NCBI RefSeq assembly: GCF_052324685.1 | Contig: NC_135219.1 | Location: 22,986,316-23,050,315, forward strand | DNA length: 64,000 bases | Direction of reading: 5' to 3' | From: Brachyhypopomus gauderio | Taxonomy: Eukaryota > Chordata > Actinopteri > Gymnotiformes > Hypopomidae | Shown: positions 23,201 through 35,200 of the stretch, piece after piece | Layout: every line of letters begins with the position of its first letter | Numbering within the stretch: the first letter of the stretch is position 1 | The notes under the pieces: generated by a model | The model's input: the letters and a program-made list of their open reading frames with translations, nothing else | The model's database searches: none | Told to the model about the DNA's origin: nothing | Program-made: the position numbers and the translations under genes

Positions 23201-26200
23201 TGTCATGCTGCTTTGCTGGCTTCTGATACCTCATCTGGACTGCTGCCAAAGCATATATCTATTAATCTTTGTAATCTATGTAACATGGCTTCTTTAAGTA
23301 TTGGGTATCACCTGGCCAGCGTTAAGCAGTGGCATGCAGCAGCAGTCTGTGTGATATAAGGAGTTTGTGCTTTGTACCTACTTCTGTTGGCAAGGACAAT
23401 GTGAGCTTACAAGCAAGACTAGACTTGAATGTTTTATTGCAGTCAGTTGATTGTGCCAGCACCCCACTTCCCAGAATGCCAATCCCACATGCCAAAATAT
23501 CCATTATCATAATCTATTATTATTTAAAATGCAGTATGATCTGCAGGTCTTAATTTCATATGCTGGTCTGAAGATTGAACGTGTCCTCTACAGTTCTGTC
23601 TGTGTTTCATGTCCAGGTTCAGTGGAGCCTCCCCAGCTCCACTCTCCAGGGTGGAGGAGAGAGAGAGTGGGGAGACTTCACCGGAGCGGCAGACATCTTC
23701 AACCCTTGCTCCCAGACATCTTCGAAGCAGCTAACCCCAGTGATGCTGGTAGAGGTGACTTATTGATGTTGGCTTTACTTTATATGTCACTGAAATACCT
23801 GTACAAAATGTAGAATTTACAATATTGCATCATTTGTTTTGTGTTAAAATATTGCTAAATACGATATTTGGGAACAAGGAGATCAGTTAGTCAGAAACTT
23901 CACTCAGGTGTCAAGTGAACGGAGCTAAACTCATGAGCATGGATGCCCTTTCCCACGCAGGTTTGCCCAAATCCAGCCGCTTGCTACCTGGGAACCCCCC
24001 CGGGTATTTCCTACTGCCCTCCTACCCTCTGGTCACTCTTCCGGGAGTGCAGCGAGATACAAGCCCTCGGCGCAGAGACCCGGGCCCGTGGAGGGACAGT
24101 ACTGGTGAGTGCATGGCTACGTTGCTAAGAACGTGCTAGGCACACACAGTGAGGCATGGCTGGTTATTTGGGTGCCCGCTTAAGTTAAGTTGGTCTTGCA
24201 CTAAGCTTGTCTTGCACTTGTTCCCACGTCAGTGGTAAATTGATGAGCAGATCTAATTTTGTGGTCATATATTCTATATGAATTTAATTTTAACCAACAA
24301 ATGTGCATATACGTAGATCATTTATAGTCACCACTTGTCAAATGTACAAAATACTTAAATTCAAATTTGATGATCTTCATCTGACATGGTTTCACTCAGT
24401 AATGGAACAGTGTCTAGCAGAGGCGAGATGTGCTAGCCATTAGCAGAGCTAGGCTAATGTATCTACCAGTATCAGAATTAAAATAATTCTGAATTGTGCC
24501 AAAATAATTAAATTGAATCAAATTGTAAAACTGGGTCACACATATACTGAAGCTCTGATAAATGTCTTCCTGCTTCTGGGCTCACGGATGCCCTGCTTTC
24601 AGTTATTCAGTACTACTTCATTGTGCTGCCATTACATGAATTGTAGCAAGATGCATATGAGATGTTGCCGTTCTCGGTCCATCTTGCTTGAATCATATTT
24701 CAGTGGCACTTTCAGATAAAGAAACATGCAACGTAGTACTAAGGCACTGAGAAATGTTATGGTGAGGTAATTTCTGCTAATGGCCTTATTCACCCATGCA
24801 GGTGAAGTTGGCTCCAGCAGGTGTTCCAAACTGCCTGTGCTCACTTCACGCACGAGAGGGACCTCGTCAGGACTGATGAGACCTTCTCCGCCCACCTCCC
24901 CAGTGGAAGCCCTGCAGGAGGAGAAGCCTGGCAGGAACCTCCACCTGGACCTCGCCCTCATACATGACCCAGATGAGGAGCCAGTGGACAAGGAGGAGGT
25001 CAGTAGGAACATATATCATGTTGTACATAGTTGGAGTATCTCAGTCTCAGATGCATTAGTTTAACTAGTAAGTAAGTTTATTTATAAAGCACATTTTTTA
25101 TGACGGAGTCAACCAAAGTGCTGTATAGAGGCTAAAAAGTACAATATATGCCCAACTCATAAAGAAAAAACATGTAGAATTTTACATAGCATAAAACATT
25201 TAAAATACATACAAATACACCAACTGATTACACCAACTGATACAACATAACTGATAGATTTCTTTGGTTGCTGCCTGCAAATGTTACTCAAGTGTTGTAC
25301 TTTCTGGATTTTAATGCATAAACACAGCATTGGTCCTAATATAAGCTGACAAACCTAACGTCTGTGTTTACATAATAAAGGCCCTGTAGCATCCCAGTAT
25401 TAAATCTGACCATGCATGCGATATGCTTTGCTTAGGTGTCCAAATATGATGAGATGATGTTTCCTTCTGCTGATGCTACATTTGCGTTTATCTCAGTTGT
25501 TAAGGATATCAACATAGTCCTAGCACTATGAGAGGGAGCATTGTCTGGTTGAGAGTATCCATCTCACTTTGGGTATATGGTGGCTGTGAATAAATAAATT
25601 AACCTAGTTAAGATATGAAGAGTTTGGTTCCAAAACGCTATAAATCCATTTTGATCAATTTGAGTAAAAATGTGTTTTCTTTAAGTGGTAGGCTGAAAAC
25701 CACAGTTTTTTGTTTCAAACTATCAAATACCATACTAAGGTTAAAAAAACACAAACAAATTAAATCAAGATTTTAATATTTAAAGATTTATTTAAAAAAA
25801 ACAATTCATTTTTTCACAAAACGCAATAAATCCATGCCATGTTTTTTTCAAAATGTCTTATATATCCTTTGTCATTATTAGAAATTTTTTTTGACTGAAT
25901 GTGCAAAATACAATAATAAATAACTGTAAATTGTACATCTTAATATAATAGTTTGACCATTGGGCCTAAAAACACAAATTCATATAATATATAAATTTAT
26001 ATTATTATAATATAATAACCCTGCTCCTAGCTTGGTTATGAACAACCCCCAGCAAACAGTGTTTGTACATGAGTCACAGAGCTAAATCTTTTCCACGTTT
26101 GATAATTTTGCGAGCTAAACGTGCGCACTTTAGCCAGTCCGTCTATTTCGCGGCAATGTAACGATTCTCGGTTAGGGGCTGGATAGTCTGCCGCTGATAT

Positions 26201-29200
26201 TCTGCCGCCGACAGTGGGACTGGTCAGAACCTGGGCATTGATAAAATAAAATAAATATATCTCTTTTTCCAATAACTGCTATACGAACAGGCTCCTCTAT
26301 ATCATCAAAACCGTTCATTTTTGCGGACTTTGAGAGTGAAAAACGAGACATATTTTAACAAAGTAAGCTACATGAAATGCCGGGCGGCTCAACAGGTCGC
26401 GTGCTATGATGTTTACATTCCGTATCTGGTGGTGCACTGTGATTGGATGAGTGGAGATGTGGCGTACTGCGGGAAATCAGGATTGGCGATTGTTGCATTT
26501 TGGAAGGAAAGAGAGAAAGCAGGGCAGTATTACACGGCGGATGTGGCGTTTTGATAAAAATTGAATATTGGCTTTTCAAGAGTGGTCACATACCATTCTG
26601 ATTCTAACTCTTTTTTTTTTTAACTGCATTTATCGCGTTTCGGAACCAAACTCTTCATATATTCTGGCATCAAGGCATTGATATGTAGTTAATAATAATA
26701 GACCCAGTAAATGTCATTTACCTAACATACAGGGAGGATCCAGCTTTAAACTGGGCAAAATTTGTGTTTCTTTGGTCATTCAATACTTGTATAGTATTGT
26801 TGTATGTACTTGTACTTGACGGATATAGTGGGTATGGGCAGTTGCACTTGGGCTGACAGACTCTTTATTTTTCAGATGATGAACTCCCTGCGCCTCTTGC
26901 GTAAAAGAGTGGCTAAGAAGCGGGCTAAGGTGAATGCGAGTGGCAGAGAAGCAATGTTGCCTCCACTCACCAAACCTGCTGGCCGAGAGCCACTCCGTGC
27001 CTTCAGGCCTGCCAAAGGTGAGCTCACTCTTTTGCTCTCCTGGAAATGGCATCCAAACCATTTGTTGCAGCAACAACAACAAAAAAAGTAAAAGAAAAAA
27101 GTATTAAAAAAGTAAAAACTGCTTTGAAAGCCCTATACTACAAACAAAAAGCCCCTGCTGATCCTCTTGTACATTGCTATACCTGCACCCATTAACATTG
27201 TTTTTCTGCACCATGAAGAAACCACTATGAAACCAGAAGTTATATTTGAGATTTTTGATAGAGTATGTGTTAATATGTATTGTGCTTTTCAGGATCTCAA
27301 GTGCAAAGCACCAGGGCGTCCCCTGCTGACGACATGTCTGAAGGAGTAATTGGCAGAGGTTGGAATTGGTTTGCTGTTAACACTGCATTACACAACACAA
27401 TGTTTTAAATCTAGTTCTCCATGTTGAATAATGTTTTGCTGTCTTCAGGCTGATTTGACCAAAGTTGAGCTGATAGCCCTAAAAGTCCTAGTCAGTTTGT
27501 TTGGGTTCTGGTAAAGTGTGAGTGTCTTTTGTTTTATGGTGCCTGTCATGCATTTATAGCAGTTAACACTTATTGGGACACTTGTAAAGCTGCTTTGTGA
27601 CAACAACTGTTGTAAAAAGCGCTATATAAATACATTTTGATTGATTGATTGATTGGTATTCCTCTCTAGATGAACTCAAACCAGGAACTCCCCGGAAGGA
27701 TCCCTACTCGCAGCAGACTTTACGGCCCTTCTCCAAACCAGACCTCGCTCTCGCTCAGAGCTTCAGTCTGCTTAGTTCTGATGACTGGTAAGTCACACCT
27801 GCAAAATTCTGAAGCATTTGGCTAGGGCAGGTTAAACAGCAAGTCATTTATGGTGTTCTGCATATATGGTAAGTATGCATGTATTTAGTGAAGTTTTTTC
27901 CTCTTTGTCCCTTTTCTTGTAGCATTTTTTCTTGCAGTAGCCGATGGTTACAGTGTGTGTCTATGTCCAATATCTTTATACAGGGAGAAGAAAATTGAAG
28001 GGTTGATGTTAATCCGTAGATTGGCTCAGCATCACTCTGATGTGCTTGGCAGCAGGCTTCATGAGGTCTGCATTGTTCTTATTCAAGAGGTAAGCCACTA
28101 GATTTGCTGACTGTGTATCGGTCTGAATTCTAAAATTGGCAGACACCATCAGCATGTACATATTACAGGTGATGTTGCTGACAAAGTCAAGTCAGAGTTA
28201 GCATAGCACTTTGAAATTCCTTTTTTATAAAAACATTTCTCATCTAATTGAAATTCAGATGGCATAGCTAACTGTAATTAGTGATTAAGGTATTTCCGCC
28301 TACATAACACATTGCAGTGGTGGATTATACTTATTACGATGGCGGTGGCAGTGTTGGATGTGGCTGAAACGAGCTGGAACGTTGTCTTTCCTGCAGGTGC
28401 TGCACCTGCGCTCTGCCGTGTCCCGCATGGCGGTGGTGTCCTTGAGGGAGTTGTACTCCAGCCTGCAGAAAGGGATGGACCAGGAAGTGGAGGCTACAGC
28501 TAAGGTCCTCCTCCACAAAGCAGCGGAGTCCAATGCCTTCATCAGGCAGGACGTGGACACAGCTCTGGACAGCATGGTGCAGAACTGCACCCCCATTCGG
28601 AGCATGAACGCCCTTCTCGCTGGAGGACTCTGGTCAGTTAGCCTGCAGTGAGCTTTAAACTGAGGCTTTCAGATAATTTTTACTTCTCCATTGTTCTTTC
28701 AAAATATTGCCCTGGCCTATATCAATCAGGGTGGCCGCGGGTCCTTAAAAAGTCTTAAATGGTATTAAGTTTAATTTTTGTCAAATAAGGCCTTGAAAAG
28801 TCTTATTTTGTCTTAAATTTTCAACCAAAATATCTTAAATTTGCGGAGCTAAATTTAGGGAGGAATAATTCCGTCAGCCATGTGTTGAAATTCGGGGGCG
28901 GATATCGGTAGATTCCAAATAAAATTAAATAAAATTCCAAATAAAATTAAAGCCAACTCGCAAGATCATACACGTTAAAATAAAGCACAAAAACTAATAA
29001 TCAGTTAGTTTTTGTGCTTTATTTTAACGTGTATGTTCTTGCGAGTTGGTTTTAATTTTATTTGGAAAAGAGTATTAAAAAGTCTTAAAATGTCTAAATT
29101 TTCACTTGGTCAAACCTGTAGACACCCTGTCAATATTTTTAGTTATTTATCCTCTTGTTTATTCTTTTTATTGTGTTCCATCTCCGCTCTGCTGATCCAA

Positions 29201-32200
29201 ACTGCCCTTCACACCACTTAAAGAATAGGCTAGTTAGCTAGCTCACAGAGGACATGCAAACATTTTCTGTTTAAAAATTACAGATGTACAATAACTGGTG
29301 CAAACTAAGCCATCAAATAGAATATGATCATTTGGTTGTGCACTTAGATCATACATAAGGGTATTAAGTTTCTTTTTAGAAGCTAAAAGTTGTACTGTAT
29401 ACATTGATTGGATGGATTAATAGTTATTACCTTCTTTTTTTGAATGCCCTAATTGTTTTCCTTCTGTTTTCCTCAAAAGTCATCTGAATGCTGCAGTAAG
29501 AAAGTGTACTGCTCGGCACTTGGCTACTTTGGTAGAGAAGATTGGTGCAGAGCGAATTATTCCTGCAGTCTCCAAGTTGGCACAGGACTCTTCCCAAGAA
29601 ACCAGGTTAGTACTGGGATCAGAACGAGGATTCTACAAGGCTTATTCAGTTTCCCAGATAGTAATAAATGGTCGGTATGCTGTGAGTCACGGGTCTCTCA
29701 CTCACGGTTCTCTCCTGTTTTGGGGTCTGTTCTTCGTCTCAGGCGCTTGGGCCGGCGTATGCTGCTGTTCCTGTCCTCCCACCATGATTTTGATAAGATG
29801 GTGGAAAAGTACATCCCTGCCAAAGACCTGGCAACCATCAGGGACACTGTCCACACTCTGAAATCCAAGGTAGCGATTCATGTTTGGATACATGATGAGG
29901 ATTTTTTATCCCATTCAGCCACTATGCCCCATGTTTACTCACTAAACAAAGCTTATTCACAAAACTTTTAGGTGAAACAGACTGCAATAAAAAAAAACCA
30001 TCTAAACTGTGATGGTAGACATATATTGTAAACAAATAATAAAGTACAGGGCAGTGCGTGGCACCACACATTGTATTTACAGTAAGGCATGCACAGTGTA
30101 GTCCTAGACCCAGTAGTTAAAGGACAGAGCATAGTTCAAAATGAACCGGCTTGAAACCTTTGGGATAGAATCAAAGTATGAAGCAATATGTGGACTTCAA
30201 TATCATCACTCCATGTTTTGTGGTGATTTGTACGTGTGTATTCCCAGGAGAGGACAAAGTTGTCTAGGATTCCAAGATACAAGATGTGTCTCCCTCGTCT
30301 GGAGCAGCAAGAAGCTCCAGCCGCACAGGTGGAGCATCAGAACACGCAGCGAATGAAGCGCAGCCTTAGACACACGGTGAGGGACGTGAGCCCAGACGAC
30401 GCGGCACCTCTGAAAGGTAACGGCTGACTTCGGCGAATGCTCCCCTCCTGTTTCTTGAGAACCTTACATTACCGCTTACCCGTGAACCTCTTTCCCATCA
30501 GACCTGCAGCTGAACAGTAGTCTTCCAGCACAGACTAAGACCGGTGTCATCCTGGATGATTTGCCCTCAAGCTCCAGAAACGCACGCACCCCCAGAAGTC
30601 CCGTCAAAAGTTTGAGTCCTCCGCTTCATCCCAGCCCCCCCACGGCTGTCCCTACTAAAAACATGCTGCCACGACGCAGACGAGGTACCAGACTGATCAG
30701 AGCATGTCCGTCCCTTTCAAACAGTTCTGATGAGTGTTGCCTGCTCTTCAGCACTTCATGTGTGATCACTGCACTTGCATGTAAATTGCTTTGCTGTTAA
30801 CACTGCATTACACAACAATGTTTTAAATCTAGTTCACCACATTGAATAATGTTTTGCTGTCAGCCTTCAAGCTGATTTGACCAAAGTTGAGCTGGTAGCC
30901 CTAAAAGTCCTAGTCAGTTTGTTTGGGTTCTGGTATTCTTCTCTAGATGAACTCAAACCAGGACCTCCCAGGAAGGATCCCCACGAGCAGCAGACTTTAC
31001 GGACCTTCTCCGATCCAGACCTCGCTCTCGCTCAGAGCTTCAGTCTGCTTAGCTCTGATGACTGGTAAGTCACACCTGCAAAATTCTGAAGCATTTGGCT
31101 AGGGCAGGTTAAACAGCAAGTCATTTATGGTGTTCTGCATATATGGTAAGTATGCATGTATTTAGTGAAGTTTTTTCCTCTTTGTCCATTTTCTTGTAGC
31201 ATTTTTTTCTTTCAGTATCCGATGGTTACAGTGTGTGTCTATGTTCAATATCTTCATACAGGGAGAAGAAAATTGAAGGGTTGCTGTTCATCCGTAGATT
31301 GGCTCAGCATCACTCTGATGTGCTTGGCAGCAGGCGTCATGATGTCTGCATTGTTCTTATTCAAGAGGTAAGCCACTAGATTTGCTGACTGTGTATCGGT
31401 CTGAATTCTAAAATTGGCAGACACCATCAGCATGTACATATTACAGGTGATGTTGCTGACAAAGTCAAGTCAGCGTTAGCAAAGTACTTTGAAATTCATT
31501 TTTTATAAAAACATTTCTCATCTAATTGAAATTCAGATGGCATAGCTAACTGTAATTAGTGATTAAGGTATTTCCGCCTACATAACACATTGCAGTGGTG
31601 GATTATACTTATTACGATGGCGGTGGCAGTGTTGGATGTGACTGAAACGAGCTGGAACGTCGTCTTTCCTGCAGGTGCAGAACCTGCGCTCTGCCGTGTC
31701 CCGCATGGCGGTGGTGTCCTTGAGGGAGTTGTACTCCAGCCTGCAGAAAGGGATGGACCAGGAAGTGGAGGCTACAGCTAAGGTCCTCCTTCACAAAGCA
31801 GCGGAGTCCAATGCCTTCATCAGGCAGGACGTGGACACAGCTCTGGACAGCATGGTGCAGAACTGCACCCCCATTCGGAGCATGAACGCCCTTCTCGCTG
31901 GAGGACTCTGGTCAGTTAGCCTGCAGTGAGCTTTAAACTGTGGCTTTCAGATAGCAACAACAGTCACAAGAAGCTAACAAAGCACTGATTTTGGCTGCTG
32001 TTTTTACTTTTCCATTGTTATTTCAAAATATTGCCCTGGCCTATATCAATATTTTTAGTTATTTATCCTGTTAAATATTATTTTTATTGCATTCCACCTC
32101 CTCTCTTCTGATCCAAACTGCCCTTCACACCGCTTAAAGAATAGGCTAGTTAGCTAGCTTACAGAGGACATGCAAACATTTTCTGTTTAAAAAATACAGA

Positions 32201-35200
32201 TGTACACTCACTGGTGCAAACTAAGCCATCGAATAGAATATGATAATTTGATTGTGCACTTAGATCATACATATGGGTATTAAGTTTCTTTATAGAAGCT
32301 AAAAGTTGTAGGCCTACTGTATTCATTGATTGGATGGATTAATAGTTATTACCTTCTTTTTTTGAATGCCCTAATTTTTTTCCTTCTGTTTTCCTCAAAA
32401 GTCATCTGAATGCTGCAGTAAGAAAGTGTACTGCTCTGCACTTGGCTACTTTGGTAGAGAAGATTGGCGCTGGCCGCTTATTGTCTGGGGCGAAAGACGT
32501 CATAGCGAGAATTATCCCTGCAGTCTCCAAGTTGGCACAGGACGCTTCCCAAGAAACCAGGTTAGTACTGGGATCAGAACGAGAATTCTACAAAGCTTAT
32601 TCAGTTTCCCAGATACTAATCTTTTGCTGATTCTTTTAGTCTCCTAGTCTGATACTCTGAAGTCAGCAAATGCTGCTAAATTGTAGAGTAATAGAAGCAC
32701 TATCATGTTTTCTACACACAGACGGCCTTGTAAAATTGTGACCTGGTAAGATAAATGGTCGGTGTGCTGTGAGTTACGGGTCCCTCACTCACGGTTCTCT
32801 CCTGTTTTGGGGTCTGTTCTTCGTCTCAGGCGCTTGGGCCGGCGTATGCTGCTGTTCCTGTCCTCCCACCATGACTTTGATAAGATGGTGGAAAAGTGCA
32901 TCCCTGCCAAAGACCTGGCAACCATCAGGAACACTGTCCTCACTCTGAAATCCAAGGTAGCGATTCATGTTTGGATACATGATGAGGATTTTTTTTTTAT
33001 GCCATTCAGCCACTATGCCCCATGTTTACTCACTAAACAAAGCTTATTCACAAAACTTTTAGGTGAAACAGACTGCAATAAAAAAACCATCTAAACTGTG
33101 ATGGTAGACATATATTAGGGTGCCCGCCAAACCAATGTAAAAAATTAAAGTTGGCAATTTTGACTGTGGTACCCTCCCAAATTGTAGTGCCAGCTTTGTT
33201 TATAAACACTGCAAAGTTTCAGAGCTGTAGGTTAATATTTACTGGTGGCTCAACATGAATAAAGTTGATACTATATGGCGAAGACACTTATGGTACCTGA
33301 GTGAAGAATTAATCGCTCTTGCATTCTTTGATGGTGTGAACAGCAACATCAAAAGAAATATGATTACTGCCCTTCAGAAAGCCGGCTCTGATGAAACTAA
33401 GCCACCAAAACGGATCGAGATTGAACCTGGTGTCATTCCTGAAAAGGAACTCCAAGACTTTGGCACAAACAGAACAATATCATTCTTTCACACTCTTGGG
33501 TTGAATGCAGACTTCCTTACACAAGCAGATCCTGACACTTGGCAGAAATGTGACGACTTTCTACAAGCAAAGAAATATGTTGACAGTTTGGCCGTGGTAA
33601 ATGATTGAGCAGAGCGAGCAGTAAAACTGATGCAGGACTTCAACACTTCCAATTACAACAAATGAAGATCAGAAACAGTATCTTCTGCAGGCAGTCTTGA
33701 GCCACAGAGCCAGATATCCCGTCGCCAGGAAATCATTGTTTGCAGAGCCTGGCAGTGTTGCAGATGACATTCAGCACTAGCAGTAGCAGCACAGCATCGC
33801 AGACTGCGTGAATTTTATAATTCTTTGGACTGGCTGTAGCATAAACTTAGTTAAAGCAGTTGTGAATTCACTTTAAAATAATACAATTTGAGTTGTGATT
33901 ATATATGATAGTGCATTAATAATTTGACATTGGTTGATGAGACATAAAGTAAACATTAACTGCCCAGCACTAGCGGCTATCGTATATTAACCAATGTGTT
34001 AACTTTATACACATTGAGCCACCTTTAAATATTCAATAAAAATTTTGAAAAAATTACAGTGATTTACTATCATGCCATATAACAAACTGAGAGGGTACCA
34101 CATGTGAAATTCAGAAGTTCGTTTTTGGCGGGCACCCTAACATATATTGTAAACAAATAATAAAGTACAGGGCAGTGCGTGGCACCACACAGTGTATTTA
34201 CAGTAAGGCATGCACAGTGTAGTCCCAGACCCAGTAGTTAAAGGACAGAGCATGGTTCAAAATGAACCGGCTTGAAACCTTTGGGATAGAATCAAAGTAT
34301 GAAGCAATATGTGGACTTCAATATCATCACTCCATGTTTTGTGGTGATTCGTACGTGTGTATTCCCAGGAGAGGACAAAGGTGTCTAGGAATGCGAAGAT
34401 ATAAGATGCGTCAGCCTCGTCTGGAGCAGCAAGAAGCTCCAGCCGCACAGGTGGAGCGTCAGAACACGCAACGAATGAAGCGTAGCCTTAGGCACACGGT
34501 GAGGGACGTGAGCCCAGACGACGCGGCACCTCTGAAAGGTAACTGCTGATTTCGGCGAACGCTCCCCTCTTGTATCTTGAGAACCTTACCGTACCGCTCA
34601 CCCGTGAACTCTATCCCAGCTGTGGAGTCATGCGTACCTCCTCCTCAGTTTGCCAGCAGGTGAATATTTAAACAGTTAATCAAAACAACAACAACAAAAA
34701 AGTGCATCCTGATTGGAACTGTTTGCAATTTTTGATGGTGTTGATGTTGGTTTAATTTGATTGCAGCCTTGTTCATTTTCTGTTTGGACACTATAACCCA
34801 ATCCTTGTGTTTTCTCTCTTGTGTGTGTTCAGCAAAGACAGCAGCAGAGCACACATCCACAGCATTGCAGACAAGACAGAGTACGTCAAGCAACTCAAGG
34901 CCCTGCTGGGTTCAAAAGACTTCAGCGAGCCCATCAAGGGCATTGATCAGCTGGTGGCCCACTGCGAGGACAACCCATATATGGTCGTGGGCAACATGTT
35001 CCTGGTAACACATTTGAACTGAATTGATTTTTAATGTTTTCAGTAGCTTTCAGAAGTGATCTGTATGGGGGGTCATACGTTGGAGAACATTAAATGCTGG
35101 CACATCTGAAGAAATGTCAAAAGCTCAGATGCTTCAGAGTAGAAAATATTACAACAATCAGTTTTAACTATTACAGTGGAGGGCAGTCGTGTCCATTGTT

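Larger units (their letters stand above)
27368..30500 (+). repeat. Tandem exon-block duplication, unit 1
   Basis: Six exons plus introns matching unit 2 (30789-34617) almost base for base. Unit 1 alone has a LINE tail (27575-27655) and a 403-bp DNA element (28727-29129). Its fourth exon lacks 33 bp present in unit 2, an in-frame loss of 11 residues (GAERII versus GAGRLLSGAKDVIARII). Confidence 0.85.

Noticed and set aside
28312-28516. ORFs overlapping the exon 28397-28632 in other frames and on the other strand
   Set aside because: Shadows of the TOG exon. The same shadows recur in unit 2, as expected of duplicated DNA.
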